Assembly (NCBI RefSeq): GCF_010731575.1
Contig: NZ_AP022617.1
Coordinates: 1,302,001-1,366,000, forward strand
DNA: 64,000 nt
Direction: 5' to 3'
Origin: Mycolicibacterium monacense
GTDB lineage: Bacteria; Actinomycetota; Actinomycetes; Mycobacteriales; Mycobacteriaceae
This document shows positions 26,452 through 35,789 of this stretch, in pieces (position 1 is the stretch's first letter; every line of letters starts with the position of its first letter). The position numbers and the translations under genes were made by a program. The notes under the pieces were generated by a model, which worked only from the letters and a program-made list of their open reading frames with translations, was not told where the DNA came from and searched no databases.

Positions 26452-28100
26452 GCGGTGTACCTCCCGGCGGTGTGGCCGTCGACCGCGCTGAGGTGCGTCC
26501 GGCGTGGGGCGGTGATGGCGACGACGGCGATGTCGTCGTGCTCGCGGCGACGCACCCACTGCGTCGTGAGCATCATGATCCGTTCGACCACGGCTTCGGC
26601 GGGCATCCCCGCGCACTCCTCGAGGGCGGCTGCGAGGCGCTGCTCACCGAACATGTCGGTACCGAGCGGTCCGCCCCACGCCTCGGTCACACCATCGGTG
26701 TAGAGGACGCACGTCTCACCCGGCGCCAGCACCGTCTCGAATGTGCGGGCCTGGATCTGCTCCAGCACACCCACCAGTTGACCGCGGGTGTCGGCCTCCT
26801 CGACCCGCCCGTCGCTGCGCACGATCAACGGCGCACAGTGCCCGGCGCTGGTCAATCGCAGCACCACCTGACCGTCGCGGCGCGCCACCGATGCCAGGAC
26901 CAGGGTGGCGAAGCGTGTGTGGTCGGCCGAGAGCAGGGCGCTGTTGAGCAACCTGAGCACACCGCCGTGGTCCTGGGCCAGCGGCGCCAGCGCCTGGAGT
27001 GTGTTGCGGATCTTGCCGGTCAGGACCGCGGCCTCGAGACCCTTGCCGCATACGTCGCCGAGTACGACCAACGTGTCGTCCTCGGGGGTGGCGCCGGGGT
27101 GGACGTCGTAGAAGTCGCCGCCGACGATCTGATGGTCCTCCGAGGCGCGATACCCGCCGGCCAGTTCGAAGCCGTGCAGCCGGCGAAGCTGGGGCGGGAC
27201 GAGGTCGCGCATCAGTGTGCGGGTGATCGCCGACTGTTCGGCGTAGAGCCCCGCCGTGGACAGGGCCGCACCGGCACGTGCGGCGAACAGCCGCGCGGAC
27301 AGCTCGTCGTCCTCTCCGAAGACCGGTTCGGATGCCCGCCGCAGCAGTACCAGCGCCCCGGCCGGCACGCCGAGGCCGGGCAGCGGGGTGATCAGCACCG
27401 ACCCCACCGGACCGTCGAACGTCGACGGGACCAGCCACTCGGGCAGTGCGGCCGGATCGAGCCACCGTGACGGCACCGGTGGGAAGCCGCGCAGCGCCTC
27501 ACTGAGCCCCGGCACATCCGAGGGATCCGCCTCGACCGTGCGCTGCTCCACCGCGCCGCGGTCACCACACACCACCGGCAACCGGTTGCCGGTGACCGGG
27601 GCGACGACCGACGCCGCGTCGGCGAGGTGCCGCACCGCCAGGTGGACGGTCGCCGACATGCAGCGGTCGACGTTGAGGGTGGCCATCAGCACCGCCGAGG
27701 CCTCGCCGAGGAACGAGGTGCGCGCCTGTTCCCGGGTCAGGGCCTGCTTCGTATCCCACAGCTCGCGGCCGGCGTCCTCGACCAACCACCAGGCGATCTG
27801 ACCGTCGAGCACGGTCGGGCGGGCCTCGAAACGTTTGCCGTGCAGGCTGCCGGATGCGGCAGCGTCGTCGGCGTCGGGTGTGCCGAGTCGTTGGACCAGC
27901 CGGCGGTGTGCCTGCGCCAACCACGGGGGAGCGACGTCGTCCAGATCCGAGCCGGGTATCGCCGACGGCAGCACCGAATGCGTCGAGGTGCTGACCGCGC
28001 GGACCACTCCGTCGCTGGTCACGACGATCACCGGGTGGGGGATGGACGACCACGCGGCGTCGAGACCCATGGCGACGCCGATGGGACCGTCCGCGCCCAT
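26448..28100 (-). CDS. SpoIIE/RsbU-type PP2C phosphatase with N-terminal PAS- and GAF-like domains
   Basis: A 550-residue phosphatase. Residues 12-115 look PAS-like (PHPVIVVTSDGVVRAV), residues 130-290 GAF-like (SAVLMATLNVDRCMSATV, then PVGSVLITPLPGLGVPAGALVLL), and residues 310-535 form the SpoIIE phosphatase domain: GGDFYD (327-332), GDVCGKGLEAA (348-358), YTDGVTEA (467-474) and REHDDIAVVAI (519-529), with the metal-binding aspartates present. It should dephosphorylate a STAS protein and so activate a sigma factor indirectly; the STAS gene is the last of the same operon. ATG 28100 follows a strong GAGGAGG ribosome site. No membrane helices are seen. Confidence 0.92.
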   Translation of the reverse strand: MGADGPIGVAMGLDAAWSSIPHPVIVVTSDGVVRAVSTSTHSVLPSAIPGSDLDDVAPPWLAQAHRRLVQRLGTPDADDAAASGSLHGKRFEARPTVLDGQIAWWLVEDAGRELWDTKQALTREQARTSFLGEASAVLMATLNVDRCMSATVHLAVRHLADAASVVAPVTGNRLPVVCGDRGAVEQRTVEADPSDVPGLSEALRGFPPVPSRWLDPAALPEWLVPSTFDGPVGSVLITPLPGLGVPAGALVLLRRASEPVFGEDDELSARLFAARAGAALSTAGLYAEQSAITRTLMRDLVPPQLRRLHGFELAGGYRASEDHQIVGGDFYDVHPGATPEDDTLVVLGDVCGKGLEAAVLTGKIRNTLQALAPLAQDHGGVLRLLNSALLSADHTRFATLVLASVARRDGQVVLRLTSAGHCAPLIVRSDGRVEEADTRGQLVGVLEQIQARTFETVLAPGETCVLYTDGVTEAWGGPLGTDMFGEQRLAAALEECAGMPAEAVVERIMMLTTQWVRRREHDDIAVVAITAPRRTHLSAVDGHTAGRYTA

Positions 28101-28203
28101 GCAGCCTCCTCAATGGGGCCACCGGATTCAGATACGGCGTCCCCATGTCACAGACGTGAAGGCCCCGTCGACGAAGCTACCGTGCGTCGCGGTCGAGGGC
28201 CAA

Positions 28204-28746
28204 CTAGTAGCGCGGTCGGCGGAAGCGGCTGAGCAGGCCGCCCCGGCGGACGGGCTGACCCGTTTGGTATCCGGCCGGTGCGGCTGACCCGGTCACAACC
28301 CGGTTCGGCGCGACACCGCCGGCCGCTCCCATCCGGCCGCGGCGACGGGCGTCGACCGAGAGCGTGCCGGCGCCGAGGCCGGCGAGGGCCAGGAAGGCGA
28401 AGCAGTACAGCAGTGCGGGTTCGCCGCCGTTGCCGCCCACCCCCGGGTCGTACGGCCAGAAGCCGTTCGGCAGGTGCTGCCACAGGTACGCCACCGCCAT
28501 CTCTCCGGAGGCGATGAACGCCGCGATGCGGGTGAACAACCCGACGGTGATGAGGATGCCGAGGACGAATTCGATCAGCCCGGCCCACCAGAACGGCCAG
28601 GTGCCGACCGGAACCGACTCGCCCAGCGGCCAGCCGAACAGCTTCATGCTGCCGTGCAGAGTGAAAGCCAACCCGAAGATGATCCGGAAGATGCTCAGCA
28701 ACGGTGACGAGTAATTCGCCAGCCGAGCGTCGAAATTGGTCGCCAT
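28204..28746 (-). CDS. DoxX-family membrane protein
   Basis: A 180-residue protein with four hydrophobic helices: about residues 15-36 (LLSIFRIIFGLAFTLHG), 50-72, 76-95 and 108-130. DoxX hallmarks are the RIIFGLAFTLHGSMKLFGW start and FWWAGLIEFVLGILITVGL. The last 45 residues are Arg/Gly-rich and cytoplasmic. Mycobacterial DoxX proteins have been linked to oxidative-stress membrane complexes, but the function is poorly defined. A TAAGGT hexamer 6 bases before the ATG suggests leaderless transcription. Confidence 0.88.
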   Translation of the reverse strand: MATNFDARLANYSSPLLSIFRIIFGLAFTLHGSMKLFGWPLGESVPVGTWPFWWAGLIEFVLGILITVGLFTRIAAFIASGEMAVAYLWQHLPNGFWPYDPGVGGNGGEPALLYCFAFLALAGLGAGTLSVDARRRGRMGAAGGVAPNRVVTGSAAPAGYQTGQPVRRGGLLSRFRRPRY

Positions 28747-28752
28747 GGGGTG

Positions 28753-28758
28753 ACCTTA
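28753..28758 (-). promoter_or_regulatory. -10 element for leaderless doxX-like gene
   Basis: On the minus strand TAAGGT lies 6 bases before ATG 28746, with no ribosome site in between. Confidence 0.5.
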
Positions 28759-28778
28759 CGCGCGAACACAGCGGATTT

Positions 28779-29210
28779 TCAGAGCTCCAGCAGCACTGTT
28801 ACCGGACCGTCGTTCACCAGTTCCACATTCATGTGCGCCCCGAAAACTCCTGTTTGCACCGGCGCTCCCAGCCCCCGCAGCGCCTCGCAGAACGCCACCA
28901 CCAACGGTTCGGCGACCGGCCGCGGCGCCGCGGCGTTCCACGACGGCCGCCGCCCCTTGACGGTGTTGGCGTAGAGGGTGAACTGGCTGACCACCAGGAT
29001 GGGCGCCGTCTCGTCGGCAGCCGAGCGCTCCCCATCGAGAATGCGCAGCTGCCATAGCTTTTCGGCGAGTTTGCGGGCGATGTCGGCGTCGTCGGTGTGG
29101 GTGACCCCGACCAGCGCGAGGAGGCCCTGGTGGGCGGGTGCGATGGCGCCCACCACCTCGCCGTCGACGACGACCCTTGCCGAGGACACCCGCTGGACCA
29201 GAACGCGCAT
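28779..29210 (-). CDS. dtd: D-aminoacyl-tRNA deacylase
   Basis: A 143-residue DTD, which hydrolyses D-amino acids (and glycine mischarged on tRNA-Ala) from tRNA to protect translation. Motifs are [32 protein letters not shown], the signature VVSQFTLYA, and the C-terminal [16 protein letters not shown] with the conserved GP. ATG 29210 is set by the family start; in-frame codons further upstream run into the glnA1 terminator. It lies downstream of glnA1 on the same strand but behind a terminator, so it is probably transcribed separately. Confidence 0.93.
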   Translation of the reverse strand: MRVLVQRVSSARVVVDGEVVGAIAPAHQGLLALVGVTHTDDADIARKLAEKLWQLRILDGERSAADETAPILVVSQFTLYANTVKGRRPSWNAAAPRPVAEPLVVAFCEALRGLGAPVQTGVFGAHMNVELVNDGPVTVLLEL

Positions 29211-29230
29211 GGGCTCCATCCAAGCGAAAA

Positions 29231-29258
29231 GGCCGGGTGGCATGCACGCCACCCGGCC
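29231..29258 (-). terminator. Rho-independent terminator after glnA1
   Basis: An 11-bp perfect stem GGCCGGGTGGC/GCCACCCGGCC with a 6-base loop. On the minus strand it is followed by TTTTCG, as expected for an intrinsic terminator of glnA1. On the plus strand it is followed by TTTCG. Confidence 0.85.
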
Positions 29259-29271
29259 TTTCGCTGTCGAC

Positions 29272-29343
29272 CTAGACGTCGCGTCGGCGAGCCGACTAGA
29301 CGTCGCGTCGGCGAGCCGACTAAACGTCGCGTCGGCGAGCCGA

Positions 29344-29353
<10 letters not shown>
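29272..29353. repeat. 24-bp tandem repeat (three full copies plus 10 bases) at the glnA1 stop
   Basis: Units CTARACGTCGCGTCGGCGAGCCGA run 29272-29295, 29296-29319 and 29320-29343, with a partial copy at 29344-29353 that is the authentic end of glnA1. Each unit repeats the glnA1 stop context (on the minus strand CGACGTYTAG) and contains a short self-complementary CGGC-GA-GCCG. Confidence 0.9.
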
Positions 29354-30780
<1,427 letters not shown>

Positions 30781-30831
30781 TCTAGTTTTCTCCTTTACTG
30801 GTAACCCGCGCGTTGACGCTAGGGACACGAT

Positions 30832-30869
30832 GTTGCACGGTCGTCAACCGCATGTTGCGCCGAAGTTAC
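30832..30869 (-). promoter_or_regulatory. Four-half-site GlnR-type operator upstream of glnA1
   Basis: On the minus strand: GTAAC (30869-30865), N6, GCAAC (30858-30854), N6, TTGAC (30847-30843), N6, GCAAC (30836-30832). The strict 11-bp period and alternation fit the actinobacterial GlnR consensus gTnAc-N6-GaAAc repeated twice. GlnR is known to control glnA1 in mycobacteria. TTGAC may also serve as a -35; TAGCGT about 20 bases on is a possible -10. Confidence 0.7.
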
Positions 30870-30915
30870 GGCGGAGCATCACACCCGGGTTCGAGGCAGG
30901 CGCAGCGAGCCCGCC

Positions 30916-30921
30916 TATCCT
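30916..30921 (+). promoter_or_regulatory. -10 element for leaderless RDD-protein gene
   Basis: TATCCT ends 6 bases before ATG 30928, in the divergent region shared with glnA1. No ribosome site is present. Confidence 0.55.
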
Positions 30922-30927
30922 TTCAGT

Positions 30928-31407
30928 ATGGCCCGCGCGCTCGGGTCCTGGCTGTCCGGTCCGGAATCGAATCGCGGACCCGGCGGCCCGGGCCAACCAC
31001 CGAATGAATATCCGGGTCAACGGCTCGGGTTGCCCGACAGCGGGCCGGGGTCGATGGCCCGGTTCGGCCGCCGGGTCGCCGCCATGCTCGTCGACTGGTT
31101 CATCGCCTACGGGTTGGCCGCGCTGGCCATGACGCTCGGGCTGATCTCGGTGGGCGCGATGTCGACTGTGATCCTCGTCATCTGGTTCGTCATCGGGGCG
31201 GTGTCGGTGCGCCTGTTCAGATTCACCCCCGGTCAGTACGCGCTCGGCCTGATGGTGGTGTCGATGGACGACCGGGAGCACGTGGGGTTCGGCCGCGCTT
31301 TGGTCCGCGGGCTGATGATCGCGCTGGTGATTCCGGCACTGTTCACCGACGAGGATCTGCGGGGCCTGCACGACCTGGCCACCAAGACCGCCGTGGTGCG
31401 GCGCTGA
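30928..31407 (+). CDS. RDD-family membrane protein
   Basis: A 159-residue protein (Rv2219A type). A Gly/Pro-rich cytoplasmic N-terminus (1-42) precedes the RDD domain: RFGRRVAAMLVDWFIAYGL is the first helix with the namesake Arg/Asp residues, a second helix pair covers VGAMSTVILVIWFVIGAVSV, and RFTPGQYALGLMVV plus LRGLHDLATKTAVV complete the family pattern. RDD proteins are proposed transporters or membrane factors; no substrate is known. It diverges from glnA1 and converges with the amidohydrolase gene 57 bases away. Confidence 0.85.
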   Translation: MARALGSWLSGPESNRGPGGPGQPPNEYPGQRLGLPDSGPGSMARFGRRVAAMLVDWFIAYGLAALAMTLGLISVGAMSTVILVIWFVIGAVSVRLFRFTPGQYALGLMVVSMDDREHVGFGRALVRGLMIALVIPALFTDEDLRGLHDLATKTAVVRR

Positions 31408-31464
31408 ACGTGAGCTAGTGCTCGAAGATCGGCACGAAGATCGCGCACGAGTTCGCGTTCGGTG

Positions 31465-33282
31465 TCAGGTCTCGTGGCGGATCTGCCCGTTCATCATCGT
31501 CATCGTGACGTTGGCCCGGTGGATGTCGTGCGGGTCGATCTCGAGGATGTTGCGGTCGAGCACGATGAGGTCGGCGAGCTTGCCGACCTCGAGTGAGCCC
31601 ACCTTGTGGTCGAGCCGCAACTGGTGCGCCGCACCGAGTGTGTTGGCGTAAATCGCCTCGGCCACCGACAACCGCTGGTCGGCGGGTTCGAGCACCGGCG
31701 CGTCGGTCTGCCCGATCAGCTGCCGGGTCACCCCGACCTGGATCGAGTCGAGCGGTTTGTACGTGGAGAAGTAGCCGGCGGCCGGCCAGTCGGTGCCCAG
31801 CGAGATCCGGCCGCCGGATCTCAGCACCGCCTGCGGGCGGTAGAGCAGGTCTTTTCGCGGTGACCCGTAGCGCGCGCCCATGTTCTCGAGGGTGTCGGGA
31901 TCCGCCGACATCCAGTTCGCCGAGAACTGGGCGGTGACCCCGAGGGCGCCGAAGCGGGGATTGTCGCTGTCCTCGACGAACACCAGGTGGGCGATCGCAT
32001 GCCGACGGTCACGGCGCGGATTCGAGGCGATCGCGCGCTCGACGGCGTCGAGGGCGACGCGGGCGGTGCGTTCCCCGCAGGCGTGGACGTGCACGTCGTA
32101 CCCCGCGGCGTCGACCGCACCGATGAGCTGATGCCACTGCTCCTCGGTGAACGGGGACCCGCCGGTCGAGTCGGGTTTGTCGGCGTAGGGCTCGACGAGC
32201 CAGGCGGTGTAGCCGCCCTGGGTGCCGTCTCCAACGATCTTGACGACGTCGACGGACACCAACTCGCCGGACACCTGCTCGCGGACCGCCTCGAGCGCGT
32301 CGACCGCACCGTCGACCGGTGCGGAGCGGACCGAATAGGACGCGACGACGCGGAACGGCAGCGCACCGCGCTGTTCGACGTCGGCGTAGAGGCGCAGCAA
32401 CGCCGCCTGGTCGTCGCCGATGGGCGGCACACCCGCGTCGAACACCGACGTGATCCCGGCGGCCGACGCCTTCGGCAGCCAACCCTCCATGAGCGTGCCC
32501 ATGGTGTCCGGGGAGATCGGCTCGACGGCGTCGACCAGGCCGAGCACCGCGTTCACCTCGAGGATGTAACCGGTCGGGTCACCGTTCGTGTCGCGGGCGT
32601 AGTAGCTGAAACCCGGTATCGGGTCGGGGGTGTCGCGCTTGACGCCCGCCATCTCGAGCGCGGTGCTGTTGGCCCACAGGCTGTGCCCGTCGATGGCGAA
32701 GAAGAACGCCGGCCGGTCGGGCAGAATGCGGTCGAGTTCGGCGCGGTCGGGCCCGTCGGGTCCGAACATGTCCACCCGCCAACCGAATCCGCGCACCGGC
32801 CCGGTCGGGTTGTCCTTCGCGTACGCCTCGATCGCGCTCAGCGCATCGGCCAGCGTCGGCACCTGAAGATCGACGCCCGAGGTGAGGAACGCGCCCAGGA
32901 ACGGGTGGGTGTGGCCTTCCACGAAGCCCGGCATCAGCAGGCGGCCGCCGAGGTCGACCACCCGGGTCGCCGGTCCGGCCAGCGCCATCGCACCCGCCTC
33001 GTCGCCGACGTGGACGATCGTGTCGCCCCTGACGGCCAGCGCCTGCGCCCACGGCGCCGGGCCGTCGACGGTGTAGACCGCACCGTTGCGGAACACAAAG
33101 TCCGCGTGGGCGTTTGCGGAGCCCGGGGAGCCGGCCGGGGCGGGGGACTGCTGCGCCGGGGAGGAGCACGCGCTCACCGCGGACGCCGCCGCCACCGTCG
33201 CCGCGGCCCGCAACACCGTGCGACGGGTGGTCCGGCCACCGAACGACAGGAAATGGGGCGCCCACTCGCACGCAGTACACAC
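31465..33282 (-). CDS. Tat-exported amidohydrolase (YtcJ-like, amidohydrolase family 3)
   Basis: A 605-residue metal-dependent hydrolase. The N-terminus has a twin-arginine signal (RTTRRTVLRAAATVAAASA) ending in VSAC (Cys39), so it is probably a Tat-exported lipoprotein. Unusually, about 14 residues with a CTAC motif precede it. The catalytic domain shows the metal site FVEGHTHPFLGAF, HVHACGERTARVALDAVE, AHLVFVEDSD, and SLGTDWPAAGYF. YtcJ-like enzymes act on amide or cyclic C-N bonds of unknown substrates. A GTG start is used; no alternative start leaves the Tat signal intact. The DUF4191 gene is 48 bases upstream. Confidence 0.85.
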   Translation of the reverse strand: MCTACEWAPHFLSFGGRTTRRTVLRAAATVAAASAVSACSSPAQQSPAPAGSPGSANAHADFVFRNGAVYTVDGPAPWAQALAVRGDTIVHVGDEAGAMALAGPATRVVDLGGRLLMPGFVEGHTHPFLGAFLTSGVDLQVPTLADALSAIEAYAKDNPTGPVRGFGWRVDMFGPDGPDRAELDRILPDRPAFFFAIDGHSLWANSTALEMAGVKRDTPDPIPGFSYYARDTNGDPTGYILEVNAVLGLVDAVEPISPDTMGTLMEGWLPKASAAGITSVFDAGVPPIGDDQAALLRLYADVEQRGALPFRVVASYSVRSAPVDGAVDALEAVREQVSGELVSVDVVKIVGDGTQGGYTAWLVEPYADKPDSTGGSPFTEEQWHQLIGAVDAAGYDVHVHACGERTARVALDAVERAIASNPRRDRRHAIAHLVFVEDSDNPRFGALGVTAQFSANWMSADPDTLENMGARYGSPRKDLLYRPQAVLRSGGRISLGTDWPAAGYFSTYKPLDSIQVGVTRQLIGQTDAPVLEPADQRLSVAEAIYANTLGAAHQLRLDHKVGSLEVGKLADLIVLDRNILEIDPHDIHRANVTMTMMNGQIRHET

Positions 33283-33330
33283 CCGCGGAAGTATGGCCGG
33301 TGACCACCGGCCCGGGACTGCGGCGCGCCG

Positions 33331-34083
33331 CTAGCGCCGGCGCACGGTGCGCTGGACCCCGCGCATCTTGGCCTGCGCGGGCATCGGACCCTTCGGCATC
33401 GCGGCCGGACCGAGTTTGGTGCCCAGTGCGGCCAGTCGCGACTCGAGCGAGTCCATCTGCTTGACGGTGATGTTGGCGGGCAGCTTGTTGAGGTGGCGCT
33501 CCAGCTTGGACAGCGGCACCTCACCCTCGCCGTTGCCGACGATCACGTCGTAGATCGGGGTGTCGCCGATGAGGCGCGCGGTGCGCTTCTTCTCCTGGGC
33601 GAGTAGCGGCTTGACCCGGCCGGGGTTACCCTCGCCGACGAAGATCACACCCGGACGGCCGATCACCCGGTGCACCGCGTCGAAGTGGCCCGTCGCCGCC
33701 ACACCCGGTGTGACGCGCCACTTGCCGCGCAGGTTGTCCAGCGCCCATGCGGCCGCCCCGGTCTGGCCCTCGGCCTTGCGGTACACCGACTTCTGCGCCC
33801 GCCGGCCGAAGATGATGAACGCGACCAGCGCGCCGAGCACGATGCCCAGCGGGATCAGCGTGTACATCGTGAACCCGCCGGCGAGGACACCGACCGCGAC
33901 CGCCGCCCCGACGATCAGGACGAACGCGCCGATCATGTACGGCAGCAGCCGCTTGTCCTCTTTGCGCTGGATCTGGAACGCCTGCCAGAGCTGACTGCGC
34001 CGCTGCTTGGACGCGGCCTTGCGGGCGGCCTTCGCCTCGGCCTTGGCGGCCTTGGTGGCGGCGGTGTTGCGGGTCTTGGCCAT
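33331..34083 (-). CDS. DUF4191 membrane protein (Rv2219 type)
   Basis: A 250-residue conserved actinobacterial protein. It begins with a Lys/Ala-rich helical cytoplasmic stretch (about 1-30), then two adjacent transmembrane helices near residues 48-72 (LLPYMIGAFVLIVGAAVAVGVL) and 75-95 (MYTLIPLGIVLGALVAFIIF). The cytoplasmic C-terminal part carries GVIFVGEGNPGRVKPLLAQE and IYDVIVGNGEGEVPLSKLERHL. Function is unknown. It follows lipA by 4 bases and has its own -10 within the lipA end. Confidence 0.87.
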   Translation of the reverse strand: MAKTRNTAATKAAKAEAKAARKAASKQRRSQLWQAFQIQRKEDKRLLPYMIGAFVLIVGAAVAVGVLAGGFTMYTLIPLGIVLGALVAFIIFGRRAQKSVYRKAEGQTGAAAWALDNLRGKWRVTPGVAATGHFDAVHRVIGRPGVIFVGEGNPGRVKPLLAQEKKRTARLIGDTPIYDVIVGNGEGEVPLSKLERHLNKLPANITVKQMDSLESRLAALGTKLGPAAMPKGPMPAQAKMRGVQRTVRRR

Positions 34084-34087
34084 ACCC

Positions 34088-35065
34088 TCAGGATACGGGT
34101 GGCGTCGCGGCCGGTTTCAGCCGCGCGGCCTGCGCGTACAGCCGCCCCGCCCGGTACGACGACCGCACCAGCGGACCGGACAGCACCCCGGCGAATCCGA
34201 GCCCTTCGGCGAACTGCGCGAACTCGACGAACTCCTCCGGTTTCACCCAGCGTTCCACCGGATGGTGGCGCGGCGAGGGCCGCAGATACTGCGTGATCGT
34301 GATGATGTCGCAGCCCGCCTCGTGCAGGTCGACCAGCGCGGTGCGCACCTCGTCGGGCGTCTCACCCATGCCGAGGATCAGGTTGCTCTTGGTGACCAGG
34401 TTGTCGTCGCGGGCCGCGGTCAACACCGCGAGGCTGCGTTCGTAGCGGAAGGCCGGCCGGATCCGCTTGAAGATGCGCGGCACCGTTTCGACGTTGTGCG
34501 CCAACACTTCTGGGCGCGACTCGAAGACCTGCGCCAGCAGCGCCGGGTCTCCGTTGAAATCGGGGATCAGCAACTCGACGCCGGTGTTGGGGTTGAGTCG
34601 CTTGATCTCGCGCACCGTCTCGGCGTAGAGCCAGGCGCCGCCGTCGGGCAGATCGTCGCGGGCCACACCCGTCACCGTCGAGTACCGCAGACCCATGGCC
34701 TGAACGCTCTCGGCGACCCGGCGAGGTTCGTCGCGGTCGAGTTCTGACGGCTTGCCGGTGTCGATCTGGCAGAAGTCGCAGCGCCGGGTGCACTGCTCGC
34801 CGCCGATCAGGAAGGTGGCCTCGCGGTCCTCCCAGCATTCGAAGATGTTGGGGCAGCCGGCCTCTTCGCACACGGTGTGCAGGCCCTCGCGCTTGACCAG
34901 CGATTTGAGCTCTTTGTACTCCGGGCCCATCCTGGCGCGGGTCTTGATCCACGGCGGCTTGCGCTCGATCGGCGTCTGGGCGTTACGGACCTCGAGACGC
35001 AGCAGCTTGCGGCCTTCCGGAGCCGCGGAGCCGGCGCCATTGGATCCCGAAGGGGTGACGGTCAC
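34088..35065 (-). CDS. lipA: Lipoyl synthase
   Basis: A 325-residue radical-SAM enzyme that inserts two sulfurs into the octanoyl group on lipoyl domains. Both iron-sulfur clusters are visible: the auxiliary cluster Cys66/71/77 ([12 protein letters not shown]) and the radical-SAM CxxxCxxC Cys92/96/99 (CTRRCDFC). The start GTG overlaps the lipB stop (GTGA). TAGCAT lies 7 bases before the GTG, inside lipB, and could provide an extra leaderless start. It acts in one operon with lipB, on substrates such as the DlaT encoded three genes upstream. Confidence 0.97.
   Translation of the reverse strand: MTVTPSGSNGAGSAAPEGRKLLRLEVRNAQTPIERKPPWIKTRARMGPEYKELKSLVKREGLHTVCEEAGCPNIFECWEDREATFLIGGEQCTRRCDFCQIDTGKPSELDRDEPRRVAESVQAMGLRYSTVTGVARDDLPDGGAWLYAETVREIKRLNPNTGVELLIPDFNGDPALLAQVFESRPEVLAHNVETVPRIFKRIRPAFRYERSLAVLTAARDDNLVTKSNLILGMGETPDEVRTALVDLHEAGCDIITITQYLRPSPRHHPVERWVKPEEFVEFAQFAEGLGFAGVLSGPLVRSSYRAGRLYAQAARLKPAATPPVS
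34090..34095 (-). promoter_or_regulatory. -10 element for leaderless DUF4191 gene
   Basis: TATCCT on the minus strand ends 6 bases before ATG 34083. It overlaps the last codons of lipA, giving an internal promoter at the operon's 3' side. Confidence 0.45.
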
Positions 35066-35772
35066 TGTGTCGATGCTACGCCGGAGGCGTAGGTGTCAAC
35101 GGATACGCCGGACACGGCCAGCCTCCCGTCGAGCGCGTCACACACCCGCGCGGCGACGGCGTCGGTGACCTCGTCGACGGTGACGCGGCGGCCCAGTTCC
35201 GCGGTCAGCGACGTCACGCCGGCGTCGGCGATCCCGCACGGCACGATGGCCGAGAACGCCGACAGGTCGCAGTCGCAGTTGAGGGCGAACCCGTGCAGCG
35301 TGGTGCCGCGGGACACCCGGATGCCGATGGCGCCGATCTTGCGTTCCGGCCGGAGGCCGTCGCCCGGCAGCCAGACCCCCGACCGGCCCTCGACCCGCCC
35401 GGCGTCGAGGCCCAAGCCGGTGCACACCGCGATCAGCGCCTCCTCGATGCGGCGCACGAAGTTCACCACGTCGAGCGGTTCGGCCAGCCCGACGATCGGA
35501 TAGCCGACCAGCTGGCCGGGGCCGTGCCAGGTGATCTTGCCGCCGCGATCGGTGTCCACCACCGGGGTGCCGTCGGCCGGGCGTTCGTGCGGTTCGGTGC
35601 GCTTACCGGCCGTGTAGACCGACGGATGCTGAAGCAGCAGAAGCGCATCCGAGCCGCCGGCCACCCGCGCGTCGACGAGGCCGCGCTGCAGCTCCCACGC
35701 GTCGAGGTACTCGACGGTGCCCAGTCGCCGCACCTCGACCGGACGGGTCGACGACCTGATCGAAATCGCCAT
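35062..35772 (-). CDS. lipB: Octanoyl-[ACP]:protein N-octanoyltransferase
   Basis: A 236-residue LipB, which moves octanoate from acyl carrier protein onto lipoyl-domain lysines. The active-site pair is Lys145 ([14 protein letters not shown]) and Cys179 ([14 protein letters not shown]), matching Lys142/Cys176 of the M. tuberculosis enzyme. [16 protein letters not shown] is the substrate-binding motif. ATG 35772 is supported by TAGCGT 7 bases upstream, so it may have its own leaderless promoter in addition to read-through from the epimerase gene 17 bases away. Its stop overlaps the lipA start. Confidence 0.96.
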   Translation of the reverse strand: MAISIRSSTRPVEVRRLGTVEYLDAWELQRGLVDARVAGGSDALLLLQHPSVYTAGKRTEPHERPADGTPVVDTDRGGKITWHGPGQLVGYPIVGLAEPLDVVNFVRRIEEALIAVCTGLGLDAGRVEGRSGVWLPGDGLRPERKIGAIGIRVSRGTTLHGFALNCDCDLSAFSAIVPCGIADAGVTSLTAELGRRVTVDEVTDAVAARVCDALDGRLAVSGVSVDTYASGVASTQ

Positions 35773-35779
35773 GGACACG

Positions 35780-35785
35780 ACGCTA
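35780..35785 (-). promoter_or_regulatory. -10 element for lipB
   Basis: TAGCGT on the minus strand ends 7 bases before ATG 35772, in the 17-base gap after the epimerase gene. It would give lipB-lipA a leaderless transcript. Confidence 0.45.
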
Positions 35786-35789
35786 CTCG

